A DNA stretch of 64,000 bases, taken from the NCBI GenBank assembly GCA_965218865.1, contig CBDCME010000062.1, forward strand, positions 62,001 through 126,000. Direction: 5' to 3'. Below are positions 7,701 through 15,277 of this stretch, piece after piece. Positions within the stretch are counted from its first letter, which is position 1. Each line of letters starts with the position of its first letter. This DNA is from CBDCME01 sp965218865 (lineage in GTDB: Bacteria; Pseudomonadota; Alphaproteobacteria; JAAXGF01). Below the pieces are notes generated by a model. The model was not told the DNA's origin. It saw nothing but the letters and a program-made list of their open reading frames with translations, and did not search any database. The position numbers were made by a program, and so were the translations under genes.

Positions 7701-10278
7701 GCCAGACCGCGATCCGGTCGGATACCTCGTCCAGACATTCGGGGTTGCGCAGCGTGGTGGTATCGCCGAGATCCTCGTTGAGCATGATGGCCTTCAGAAA
7801 GCGCCGCATATACTTGCCGCTCCGGGTCTCGGGAAAGGCGGAAAGGGTGATGAAGTCCGAGGGCACGGCGACGGCGCCCTTCTCGGCCCGCACCAGGTCG
7901 CGCAGGCGGCGCTGGTCGTCGCCGCTCAGGTGCCGTCCCGGCGCCGTCACGACGAAGGCGACGGGGGTCAGGCCCTTCTCGCGATGAGGGGCCCCGACGA
8001 CGATGCAGTTGCCGACCGGAGAATCGGGGTTGAGTTGCTTGTCCTTGAGGATGGCGCCCTCGATCTCCTCGGTCCCCATGCGGTGGCCGGAGACGTTGAT
8101 GACGTCGTCCGAACGGCCGTGAAGGGAGAAACTGCCGTCGGCGTAGCGGCGGGCGAAATCGCCCTGCAGATAGGCCCAGGCGGGACCGCCGTACGGGGTC
8201 CGGAAGCGACCGAAATAGACCCGGATGAATCGGGCGATGTCGCCCTTCCAGCCCGGCTTGCCGACGTTCGCGGCATTGCCCCAGATGGTCCGGGCGAGAT
8301 AGGGATAGGGTGCGGCGACGACGATCTCCCCTTTTTCCTCGACCTCGGCCCGGCGGTAGCCGAGGCGGCCCTCGCCGTCGGCCGTTCCCTCGGGAATCCA
8401 GACGTCGCCCATGACCCAGGGAAGGGGATAGGTGCGGGCGTCGGCGCGCAGGGGCTGGTCGGGGTTGCCGTAGGGGTGGGTCCAGACGATGCCGCCGTGT
8501 TCGGTGGCCCAATAGGAATTGATGTACTGCGGCGTCATCAGATTCATGCCGAATTCCTGGACCGTCGGCGAGGTCGGTTCGGCGCAGAAGGTCGCGACCT
8601 TCAAGGACGACATGTCGTAAATCTCGACGTCGGCGTGGTTCTGGGGGTTCGTCATTACTCCTTTCAAGAAAGTTACGCCGGCCTTGAAGATGGTCACGCC
8701 GTGGCGCTCGATGATGGAGGCAAAGCGTCCGGCGTTGGGGAACACCGGGGCGCCCTCGGTGACGATGCCGGGGATGCGGGCCGCGAGCGCCGCCGTGATC
8801 AGATACGACTGGCCGGTGATCCAGCCCGGGTCGGCGACGACGAAGATGACGTCATGACCGGGGCGGGCGTCGAAGCTGACCTTCATCGTATGGCCGAGGC
8901 CGGCGACGTAACCGCCGTGAACGTGGACGACCCCCTTGGGCTTGCCGGTCGAACCCGAGGTATAGATGATGAAAAGCGGATACTCCGCGTCCAGCGGTCG
9001 GCAGGGCAAGGCCCGCCAAAGCGCCAGCGCCAGGTCGGTGTCGTCGAGGCGGCGGAGGGCGTCGATGTCGGCCACCCCCGCGGCCGCGCAGACCTTGGCC
9101 TCGGCCTCCGCGAGAACATCGTCGGCCCAAACGTCACGCCCCTCGGTCCAGGGGACGTCGGCGAGGCTGGCGTGGCGGACGACAACGACCCGTTCTACCC
9201 GCGACGGCGCCTTGGCCAGGGCCTCGGCGATGTCGGCGCGCAGTTCCGCCGCCGCGGCGGCGTCGGGTCCCGAGGGATCGTCGTCGAGGACCTTGCTGAC
9301 GGTACGCATGACGTCCGCCGGCAAAACGGTGATCTCCCCCGCCAGGTCGGCGGCGATCCCTTTCCCCAGAGCCGCGGCGAACCGCTCGCCAACGCTTTCG
9401 CGGGCAACCCGCTCGGCCAGCGCCGCGGCCGTGGGGATGGCGATAAAGCGGTCGAGAGCGGGGTCGCTGTAGGCTTCCTTGAAGGGAACCACCTCGGCGT
9501 TGCGGGAGGCTCCGTCGGCGGTAATGACGACACGGGCCCCCGAATCCTCGATCCGATCGGACAAAGTCTTGTCCGAGAAGCCGCCGAAGACCGGGGTGTA
9601 AATGACACCAAGACGCTTCGCCGCTTCGGTCCAGATGATTTGTTCCAGGATATTGGGCATGTTGAGCGCCAGGCGGTCGCCCTGGCCGAGACCCAGGTCG
9701 GAGAGGGCGCGCGCCGCCACGACCGAGCGCAGGAAAAGTTCGCTCCGGCTCAGCACGGTGTGCCGGACCGGGCCGCCGCGGCCGCCGTTCGCCGCCGCGT
9801 CCCAACGGTCGCCCTCGAAGAAATACGCCACCTCCGAGCCATGGCCGGCGGCGACGTGACGATCGACCTCGTTGAAGGCGGCGTTGGTCAGGCCACCCTG
9901 GAACCAGCGGTAGAAGGGCGCCTCGCGGTCGTCGAAGGCGCGTTCCCAGGGAGTCCACGAGTCGAGGGTGACGGGCGCCGCGTCGGCCACTCGCCAGCCC
10001 CGCCAGGATCCGTCCTCGCCCTGGCTCAGCCAGGCATCCTGACCGGAGTGATACCAATGCAGCGCGCGCGCCGCCATGGCGCCGTGGAAGGCACCGGGAT
10101 CGGCGCGGCAGGCGTCGCGCATCGCCTGCCAGTCGGCGTGGCTTCGTATCGGGTTGACGTGAACGTCGGCGGGAACCGGGGGCGTGAACACCGCGCCCTC
10201 CGAATGTTCCGCCGAACCGGAGCCGGCATCCGAGCGCGGCACGGTCCCCGCCCCCGTATCTTCGATCTCTGACGACAT
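4780..10278 (-). CDS. pcs: Trifunctional propionyl-CoA synthase (3-hydroxypropionate to propionyl-CoA)
   Basis: One chain of 1832 residues carries three enzymes in the order known for propionyl-CoA synthase of the 3-hydroxypropionate bi-cycle (about 1820 residues in Chloroflexus). Residues 60-870 form an acyl-CoA synthetase, with the P-loop YTSGSTGKPKGVVHVHGGY near 440 and the C-terminal lysine motif SGKYMRRFLK near 825. Residues 890-1180 form an enoyl-CoA hydratase, with FIAGADVRQM near 945 and GGGCELALACHCR near 1000. Residues 1260-1832 form a crotonyl-CoA-reductase-like NADPH-dependent reductase, with GAATGTGAWTVSLAV near 1435. The protein should activate 3-hydroxypropionate with ATP and CoA, dehydrate it to acryloyl-CoA and reduce it to propionyl-CoA. 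The neighbours give no pathway partner. No frameshift is seen, so it appears functional. Confidence 0.93.
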   Translation of the reverse strand: MSSEIEDTGAGTVPRSDAGSGSAEHSEGAVFTPPVPADVHVNPIRSHADWQAMRDACRADPGAFHGAMAARALHWYHSGQDAWLSQGEDGSWRGWRVADAAPVTLDSWTPWERAFDDREAPFYRWFQGGLTNAAFNEVDRHVAAGHGSEVAYFFEGDRWDAAANGGRGGPVRHTVLSRSELFLRSVVAARALSDLGLGQGDRLALNMPNILEQIIWTEAAKRLGVIYTPVFGGFSDKTLSDRIEDSGARVVITADGASRNAEVVPFKEAYSDPALDRFIAIPTAAALAERVARESVGERFAAALGKGIAADLAGEITVLPADVMRTVSKVLDDDPSGPDAAAAAELRADIAEALAKAPSRVERVVVVRHASLADVPWTEGRDVWADDVLAEAEAKVCAAAGVADIDALRRLDDTDLALALWRALPCRPLDAEYPLFIIYTSGSTGKPKGVVHVHGGYVAGLGHTMKVSFDARPGHDVIFVVADPGWITGQSYLITAALAARIPGIVTEGAPVFPNAGRFASIIERHGVTIFKAGVTFLKGVMTNPQNHADVEIYDMSSLKVATFCAEPTSPTVQEFGMNLMTPQYINSYWATEHGGIVWTHPYGNPDQPLRADARTYPLPWVMGDVWIPEGTADGEGRLGYRRAEVEEKGEIVVAAPYPYLARTIWGNAANVGKPGWKGDIARFIRVYFGRFRTPYGGPAWAYLQGDFARRYADGSFSLHGRSDDVINVSGHRMGTEEIEGAILKDKQLNPDSPVGNCIVVGAPHREKGLTPVAFVVTAPGRHLSGDDQRRLRDLVRAEKGAVAVPSDFITLSAFPETRSGKYMRRFLKAIMLNEDLGDTTTLRNPECLDEVSDRIAVWRQDRTRAEEQTLFEDMRFLRLQFDRVGGEASATRVATITISNPPVNALSERVLDELGTALAHVERRDDVGAVVVTGAGSRTFIAGADVRQMLEQVSDRDQARALPAKAHAAFDRLERMAKPVVAAVRGAALGGGCELALACHCRVGDARTRLGQPEINLFLPPGFGGTQRLPRVLVAAHDDLEAGLAAALAILLSGRQVIGAEARRLGLLDVLAEGEQDVLSLAQTLAREAALGVDGAASMAMRRRHAQRKGWQDAGTFPAGVLAERSYVDRCLAQAREVGRGKVADRIVDLVRRGFETGIETGLAAEVEAFADFLLDSEHGGKKGIALFLDKRSPPLPARPRPLFDPGEIDVLKEAGRLLSVGAPFVPGVTPLPDWQYAQAVVRDRERGAAAHGEPRRAEIEVVVPVPRPGPNQALLYMLVSEINFNDIWAITGIPVSLFDEHDEDVHVTGSGGIALVAGLGEALQEEGRLGVGELVVVYSGVSELLDPEAGQDPMYTRFHIQGYQSPDGSHQQFMLAQGPQCFKPPPDLSLETAGSYILAAGTVYRALFTSLQVRPRRRLLVEGAATGTGAWTVSLAVASRMRVTGLVSSGSRVAAVEAAGAGAIDRADPAIADCFTRVPPDSADWKSWADDGAAFLEAVRRANDGELVDYVVSHAGETAFARSFQALAPGGALTFFGASSGYHMTFLGKPGSADPAEMLHRAGLRPGEAVVVFYGSGRDERDRPALASIEAARAAGGRIVVVTDTDAERDFVSSLGFGDAVVGSLSLAEVERRVVHFSWPERLPELPDSQRETAAFKDAIHEFNENCFKPIGGAVGRLLRSADNPRGMPDIVVERAHRDSLCVATLMVKAHTGRVVYAGDMGARRYSFYAPQVWMRQRRILMPSAEILGTHLSNAAEIAALNRVLESGVLTVEAPYLAAWKDLPEVHQAMWDNRLPEFTGGGAAAVVNHALPEAGLRSRDELLTAWAARR

Positions 10279-10551
10279 TCCGACCCCGCCCTTCTTCGGC
10301 AGTCAAACCGGTGATATCAAGCCGGAGGGCCGCTGTCCACGCGTTACCGGTCCCTGGGCGAACCGGGCGAAGGGTGGTTCAAGACGGATTTGATCGGGGC
10401 GGGCCTAATATTTACTCCCGAACTCGGGGCAATCGTAGTATGCTATCATTGATGTCCGTTTGGACAAGGGCGACGCCCGAACGCCCTTCGAGGGACGTTT
10501 CCATCGAGCGCCGTCGTCATCGCCATTTCCTGGATGTGGAGGGACGTGGTC
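10279..10551. other. Intergenic region between pcs and a small secreted-protein gene
   Basis: About 270 bases between divergent genes. It must contain both promoters, but no clear -35/-10 pair, operator or RNA structure is recognised. The end near the small gene is somewhat more AT-rich (10405-10450). Confidence 0.5.
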
Positions 10552-10926
10552 ATGAAGAATTCGGGTACTTGTCGGCCAGTTGGATGCCGATTTTGCATTC
10601 TTTCAACATTGGTTTTCGTCTTCTCCGCGGCGTTGTCTCCGGCCGGCGCGTTGAGTGGGATCCACCACGCGGAATGGTGCAATTTCGATCCCTACAAACC
10701 TTTCGTGGAAGCGGCGCGCGAAGTGGCGACTCCGGACGGAAAACGGGGCCAAAGGACCGGGCACCAGCTCATGCGCGCCGCGCGTGCCGCGGCGCGTTCC
10801 GGCCGGGACGACGACGCCATCGCCTTCGTTCTGGTCTGCCAGTGGCACAACGAGTCGGCCCGGAAAGACGTCAAGCGCGACCGAGACGCCGTCCTGAAAT
10901 ACCTGAAAGAACTCGAGATGATGTAA
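10552..10926 (+). CDS. Small secreted hypothetical protein
   Basis: Encodes about 124 residues. The N-terminus MKNSGTCRPVGCRF is followed by a hydrophobic segment (ILSTLVFVFSAALSPAGA) that reads as a signal peptide, so the mature part is probably periplasmic. The mature part is charged and helical, with two cysteines (AEWCNFDPYKPF and VLVCQWHNESAR) that could form a disulfide. An alternative start at 10534 adds six residues. I do not recognise the family. It is divergent from pcs and followed by a repeat-rich intergenic region. Confidence 0.6.
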   Translation: MKNSGTCRPVGCRFCILSTLVFVFSAALSPAGALSGIHHAEWCNFDPYKPFVEAAREVATPDGKRGQRTGHQLMRAARAAARSGRDDDAIAFVLVCQWHNESARKDVKRDRDAVLKYLKELEMM

Positions 10927-10930
10927 AATT

Positions 10931-11452
10931 CGGGGACAGTTTACGTATTTATGAGTTAGCTTATAAAAGTTAAACAATATAGCTGCAAGATTGTTGGTAG
11001 TCCTCTTACAGTCGGTTCGAAAACTCGCGGCGCCGGCCCTCTCCCCCTCCCGGCCACCCACGAGAGTATGTGGGTGGCCGGGAGGGGGAGAGGGACAGAC
11101 GCAAAAAATGCGCGGACGCGCATTTTCGAAAAGACATTTAGGGCTGACGCCGTCCCCCGTTCAAACGACTATCTTTACAGCTGGGACATTTTGATCGTGC
11201 AGCCTTTGCCTTCCGAGACCCGCGCGGCGCCCGAGGTGAAAAGCATTTGTCGCCAACCGCGAGGTCTAATGCATTGCCGTCGCAAATATGACTGACGGCG
11301 CAAAAAGGATCACTTCCGCACCTGACCGTAGCGGCTCAAGGGTCTCCCTGGTGAGAATGTGGTGCCAAGAATCAGAATCTCGAATGTGTATTCAATTCCG
11401 CGAAGGGAGCTCCTGGAACTCATAATGCTTAACGCAAAAACAACTGTCCCCG
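10931..11452. other. Intergenic region with inverted relic ends CGGGGACAGTT / AACTGTCCCCG
   Basis: About 600 bases without a gene between the small secreted protein and nirK. Directly after the upstream stop codon lies CGGGGACAGTT (10931-10941), and its exact inverse lies at 11442-11452. Such 11-base ends resemble REP-type sequences next to RAYT transposases, but no transposase remains between them. A hairpin repeat sits inside (11005-11142). The rest shows nothing recognisable. Confidence 0.35.
11005..11142 (+). repeat. MITE-like hairpin repeat, copy A (loop inverted)
   Basis: Begins CTTACAGTCGGTTCGAAAAC and ends with a gcgcattttcgaaaagacattta segment, giving imperfect terminal inverted repeats. 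The centre is a long hairpin with arms CCTCTCCCCCTCCCGGCC and its complement. The loop (cgagagtatg) is in the opposite orientation to that of copies B, C and D. A second small palindrome, AATGCGCGGACGCGCATT, lies near the right end. It has no coding capacity. Confidence 0.8.
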
Positions 11453-11477
11453 GTTTAGCCGGTTTAGGGAAAATTTG

Positions 11478-11505
11478 GGGGGCGGGATGATCCCGCCCCC
11501 AGGTT
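11478..11505 (-). terminator. Rho-independent-type hairpin downstream of nirK
   Basis: The sequence GGGGGCGGGATGATCCCGCC continues to CCC, giving a 10-bp perfect GC stem with a 3-base loop about 45 bases after the nirK stop. Read on the nirK strand, it is followed by CCAAATTTTCCC, a weak U-rich tract. Position and structure fit a terminator. Confidence 0.6.
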
Positions 11506-11550
11506 TGTGCTCGTTACGTTAGGCGCGAACGCGCTGTGGGTTGTTTGCCC

Positions 11551-12603
11551 TCAGTTGGTCTCCGCCGGGATCGTCGTGAAGATCTCGGGGTCGTCCTCGC
11601 CGTCGGCGATGATCAGACCCGCAGCACCCCTTTCCAATCGCGACAAAGCGTGGTCCACGATCACGTAGGTGCCCGGCACGTCGATCTTGAAGTCGACGAA
11701 AGTCGTACCCCCGGGTGGCACCGGGACGGTCTGGATGTTCGGGTCCACCGAGGTGGTGCCGCCGAAGGAGTAGACCTTGTCGAACATCTCTCCGATGACG
11801 TGGAACGCCGAGGTCATGTTCGGACCCGCGACGCCGAAGAATATCCTCACCGTCTCGCCCGCCGTCGCGTGCATCGGCTTCTTCGCCGTCAGCGAACCGA
11901 CGGTGCCGTTGAAGGTCACGTACTCGGGCTGCTCGTCGAGCAACTTCTCGAGGTCGACCTCCTGCATCCCGCCGTCGCCCTTCTCGCCAGCCGTGTAGAC
12001 TTCGCCCTGCACAATGTAGAATTCGCGGTCAACCTCGGGCAGACCCCCCTCCGGCTCAATCAGGATCAAACCATAGAGGCCACTCGAAATGTGATGCGCC
12101 ACCATCGGCGTGCCGCAGTGGTAAATGTACAGACCCGGCGACAACGCCTTGAACTTGAACGAGCGCGCCTGGCCCGGATCGACGTCCGTCGCCCGAGCCC
12201 CGCCAAACGGTCCGTTCACCGCGTGCAGGTCGATCGAGTGCGCCGCCCAGCTGTCTTCCGAGTTCTCCAGGCGAACCTCGACCGTGTCGCCCACGCGGGC
12301 CCGGATCAGCGGACCCGGTATCTGACCGTTGTAGGTCCAGAAACGATATGTCGTGCCGTCGTCAAGCTGGCCCGCCAGTTCCTGAACCTCCAGGTTCACC
12401 TTGACATAACCCGGTCCCCGGGAACCAATCGGCGGCGGCACGTCCGCCGGGTCGCGGACCACGTCCGCCACTTCCATTTCATCCGCCGCCACCGGAACCG
12501 CCGTGGACGCCAGCAAGCCTGCGCCCACCAATAAACTCACCGCCAATGACGACAACACGCCCAAAAGCGGATCTCTCTCTCTTGTCTGCATCTTCCTGCC
12601 CAT
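11551..12603 (-). CDS. nirK: Copper-containing nitrite reductase (NO-forming)
   Basis: Periplasmic enzyme reducing nitrite to nitric oxide in denitrification, normally a homotrimer with type 1 and type 2 copper. A signal peptide (LLGVLSSLAVSLLVGAGL, cleaved after AVPVAA) precedes two cupredoxin domains. Copper and catalytic residues are visible in HSIDLHAV (catalytic Asp and a His ligand), LYIYHCGTPMVAHHI (type 1 Cys and His, type 2 His) and SAFHVIGEMFDKVY. About 350 residues is normal for class I NirK. The ATG at 12603 was preferred; a TTG at 12624 and an ATG at 12591 are alternatives. It lies downstream of the guanidine operon on the same strand after a gap of about 190 bases. No other denitrification gene is in the window. 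Confidence 0.92.
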   Translation of the reverse strand: MGRKMQTRERDPLLGVLSSLAVSLLVGAGLLASTAVPVAADEMEVADVVRDPADVPPPIGSRGPGYVKVNLEVQELAGQLDDGTTYRFWTYNGQIPGPLIRARVGDTVEVRLENSEDSWAAHSIDLHAVNGPFGGARATDVDPGQARSFKFKALSPGLYIYHCGTPMVAHHISSGLYGLILIEPEGGLPEVDREFYIVQGEVYTAGEKGDGGMQEVDLEKLLDEQPEYVTFNGTVGSLTAKKPMHATAGETVRIFFGVAGPNMTSAFHVIGEMFDKVYSFGGTTSVDPNIQTVPVPPGGTTFVDFKIDVPGTYVIVDHALSRLERGAAGLIIADGEDDPEIFTTIPAETN

Positions 12604-12796
12604 CCCTAACTTAAGTTGCTCCAATGATCACGAAGAAGACCCTCCCGCCGGTGAACAAAATGCCCCCTACGCAATCAATTTTGTCCGCCAATTCGCTCGG
12701 AGACCCGCTTCGGAGGCGCGATGAAAACACAAATTTCGGATTGATGCCAGAGATTTTAGGATCGGGTCCGAGATCCCCGCCGGGACGCGCGTCGAC

Positions 12797-13249
12797 CTAC
12801 TCCCCGGCGCCGCCGCCGTTGGCATGAATTCCGTGGAGATGGGCCAAGAGATTGATTTCGCGGCGCTCCTTCATGGACACGTAAATGAACACCATCTCGG
12901 TGCGCTCGCGGACCATGGCCGCCGGATAGGGGTGATAAACGAGCTCGGAAGAGGCGAACCCGGGGGACGCCGTGCCCACCTGATAGGCATTGTTGACGGC
13001 GACGTCGACGAGCTTGAGCGATGAGCCGTTCTCCGCGTCGATCTCGAAGGGAATGTTGGCCAGGCGGAGAAAACTGACCTTGTCCGCGGCAGCGACGAAA
13101 CCATCGATGAACGTCTCCGCCAGAATCCGCTTCTCGTCCTCGATTCGTGCCTGACCCGAGATATTCGGATGGGAGTGCAGATAGTCCCGAGGATCGCGGG
13201 AGTTGTGAGCGTGGGGATGGGCCCCGCCCTGGGCGCTGGTTTCCGCCAT
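12797..13249 (-). CDS. Small His-rich protein, last gene of the guanidine operon
   Basis: A protein of 150 residues starting two bases after the stop of the guanidine hydrolase gene (TGACCATGG), so it is translationally coupled. The N-terminus is His-rich (GGAHPHAHNSRDP, then YLHSHPN), followed by a helical region (DEKRILAETFIDGFVAAADK) and a beta-rich part ending with REINLLAHLHGIHANGGG. There is no signal peptide or membrane segment. I do not recognise the family. Known guanidine hydrolase operons carry the nickel chaperones HypA and HypB; neither is in this cluster. A metal-delivery role for this protein is inference only. Confidence 0.72.
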   Translation of the reverse strand: MAETSAQGGAHPHAHNSRDPRDYLHSHPNISGQARIEDEKRILAETFIDGFVAAADKVSFLRLANIPFEIDAENGSSLKLVDVAVNNAYQVGTASPGFASSELVYHPYPAAMVRERTEMVFIYVSMKERREINLLAHLHGIHANGGGAGE

Positions 13250-13251
13250 GG

Positions 13252-14475
13252 TCACGGTCCCGCCGGTATGGTCTTGGGTTTGTCGATGATGCCCTTGTGG
13301 GCCCCGAGCTTGCCGTGGGCGACAAGGGCGCCGAGAACGTCGACGACGATTCGGACGCCGAAAAGAGAGGTAATGTCGGAAGTGTCGTAGGGCGGTGAAA
13401 CCTCGACGATTTCCATGGCGCAAAGCCCCTCGGCCGCGACCTTGCCGACCAGGGCAAGCGCCTCGCGAGGGAGGAAGCCGCCCGGTTCGGGCCAACCCGT
13501 GCCGGGAACGAAACCGCAATCGACGCTGTCAATGTCGTAGCTCATGTAAACCGCGTCGGCGTCGTGCCAGGCGATCTCCAGGGCGATTTCGGCGACCTTG
13601 TCGATGCCGAGTTCCTCGACGTCGCGCATCGTCAGGATCGTGGTGTCGCGTTCCCGGGCCACGGCCACGGCCTCGCGCGGGACCTGCCAACCGCCGATGC
13701 CGATTTGAACCAGATTGGTCGCCGGCACGTTCGGCATGTTGGTGGCGTGGAACCAGGGGGTCGTGTGCATCCTCTCGTCCAGGTCCTTCTCCTGGATGTC
13801 GGCGTGGCGGTCGAAATGGACGATGCCGATTTTCTTGGACGTGCACTCGGCAACCCCGCGCACGGTGGGAAACCCGATCGAATGGTCGCCGCCCAGGATG
13901 AGGGGCATGGCGCCGCTTGAGAATACGTGCGACACGGCGCGGGAAATCTGATCGAAGGTCTTTTCGAGATTGGCCGGGATGGTGAAGACGTCGCCGACGT
14001 CGCAGAGCGTCATCTGCTCGCGGAGATCGACCCCCAATTCGTAATTGTACGGCGTATAGAGGGCTGAAATTCGGCGCATCCCCTGGGGGCCGAAGCGGGT
14101 TCCGGGACGGTAGGTCGTGCCCCCGTCGAAGGGAACGCCGAGGATCGCGGCGTCGTATTCGCCCACCCGCTTGACGTCTTCGATATACGGCGCCTTGAGG
14201 AACGTATTGATTCCCGCGTAATGGGGCAGCTCCCCACGGGCGAAGGTCGGGATACTCTTGTCCTCGATGCTGTCGGCCCCGGTCAGTCCGACGCGCAGGG
14301 CCCACTCGCGTTCCTTGTTCCAGCTGTCACCCGAAATCTTCGCTTCCTTTCGCGTGGCTTTCCAGCCTTGCAACCGCATCCTGTCGAAATCCGGATGGTG
14401 TTGGCGGCGGTCGCCGAGCAGCCGAGGGAAAATTCCGCGCGGTTGCACGCGTCTATTTTGGTTCTTCATGAACAT
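13252..14475 (-). CDS. gdmH: Guanidine hydrolase (arginase/ureohydrolase family)
   Basis: A 407-residue member of the arginase/agmatinase fold. Binuclear-metal ligands are present: GGDHS (195-199), FDRHADIQ (Asp222, His224, Asp226) and SYDIDSVD (Asp314, Asp316), followed by GFVPGTGWPEPGG. An N-terminal extension of about 90 residues before the core matches the guanidine hydrolase group more than typical agmatinases. The strongest argument is context: the operon is led by a guanidine-I riboswitch and includes an importer. It should hydrolyse guanidine to urea and ammonia; known members use nickel. The start at 14475 has GGAGGAG nine bases upstream and overlaps the ATPase gene end by 23 bases. 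Agmatinase activity cannot be excluded from sequence alone. Confidence 0.85.
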   Translation of the reverse strand: MFMKNQNRRVQPRGIFPRLLGDRRQHHPDFDRMRLQGWKATRKEAKISGDSWNKEREWALRVGLTGADSIEDKSIPTFARGELPHYAGINTFLKAPYIEDVKRVGEYDAAILGVPFDGGTTYRPGTRFGPQGMRRISALYTPYNYELGVDLREQMTLCDVGDVFTIPANLEKTFDQISRAVSHVFSSGAMPLILGGDHSIGFPTVRGVAECTSKKIGIVHFDRHADIQEKDLDERMHTTPWFHATNMPNVPATNLVQIGIGGWQVPREAVAVARERDTTILTMRDVEELGIDKVAEIALEIAWHDADAVYMSYDIDSVDCGFVPGTGWPEPGGFLPREALALVGKVAAEGLCAMEIVEVSPPYDTSDITSLFGVRIVVDVLGALVAHGKLGAHKGIIDKPKTIPAGP

Positions 14476-15277
14476 CACGATTTTCTCCTCCCGCGGTACG
14501 GGGTTTCGTGTTCGAAAGGCGGTCCCGAATCTTCGCCTTGACCTCTTCCGATTCGGGCGATCGATCCAGGAGTACGTTGTGCACGATGGTCGCCCCATGG
14601 GCGTTCGGAAAATCGGGGTCCCAATGGGTTTTGTCGAAGACCACCAGCCGAGTTCCGAGCTTGAAACCTTCTTCGAGGTCGTGGGTCACCATGAACACCG
14701 TCATCTGGATATTGTTCCATAGCGACAACAGAATTTCGTGCATGTTGGCCCGGGTTCCCGGATCCAGGGCCCCGAAGGGCTCGTCGAGCAACAGGATCTT
14801 GGGCTTGCGCAAGAGTGCCTGGGCGATCGCCAGGCGCTGTTGCATGCCGCCAGAGAGTTCCATCGGATAACTGTCGCGAGCGTGCCCGAGGCCCACGGCC
14901 TCGAGCATGTACTGGACCTCGTCCATCGCCTGGGCGCGGGCGCGGCCGAAAAGTCGGCCGAAGAACCGCGAGCGGTCGAACTCCGCGGCCAGGATGAGAT
15001 TTTCGATCACCGACAAATGGGAGAATACGGAATAGCGCTGGAAAACCACGCCCCGGTCGGGATCAGGTTCGGAGGCGATCGGGACCCCGTCGATCAAGAC
15101 CTGGCCGGCGGTGGGTTGTTCCTGGCTGAGCAGAATGCGCAGAAAGGTGCTCTTGCCGCAGCCGCTGGCGCCGAACATGGCGCAGAATTCCTTGTCCTTG
15201 ACGTCGAGGTTGACGTTCTCGAGGACCTTGTTCTTGCCATAGGCCTGGGCGATATCGCGGGCCTGGACCTCGGTCAC
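14453..15277 (-). CDS. ABC transporter ATPase, guanidine uptake (NrtD/SsuB/TauB family)
   Basis: The ATP-binding subunit of a nitrate/sulfonate/taurine-type importer. Walker A is FGASGCGKST, the signature motif LSGGMQQR and Walker B ILLLDEPFGALD, followed by the switch His in FMVTHDLEE. Its GTG start overlaps the permease stop as GTGA, a sign of translational coupling. An in-frame extension to 15883 is antisense-like shadow sequence. The substrate is inferred as guanidine from the riboswitch and the hydrolase next door. Confidence 0.9.
   Translation of the reverse strand: MTEVQARDIAQAYGKNKVLENVNLDVKDKEFCAMFGASGCGKSTFLRILLSQEQPTAGQVLIDGVPIASEPDPDRGVVFQRYSVFSHLSVIENLILAAEFDRSRFFGRLFGRARAQAMDEVQYMLEAVGLGHARDSYPMELSGGMQQRLAIAQALLRKPKILLLDEPFGALDPGTRANMHEILLSLWNNIQMTVFMVTHDLEEGFKLGTRLVVFDKTHWDPDFPNAHGATIVHNVLLDRSPESEEVKAKIRDRLSNTKPRTAGGENRDVHEEPK

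Noticed and set aside
7165..10272. A 1035-codon plus-strand ORF opposite pcs
   Set aside because: It is the shadow of the GC-rich synthetase domain. Its protein is Gly/Asp/Arg-rich without any fold, while the opposite strand has clear enzyme motifs.
12756..13532. A 258-codon ORF overlapping the small His-rich protein and the hydrolase end
   Set aside because: It is Arg/Ser-rich shadow sequence in another frame. The coupled ATG at 13249 gives a protein with normal composition.
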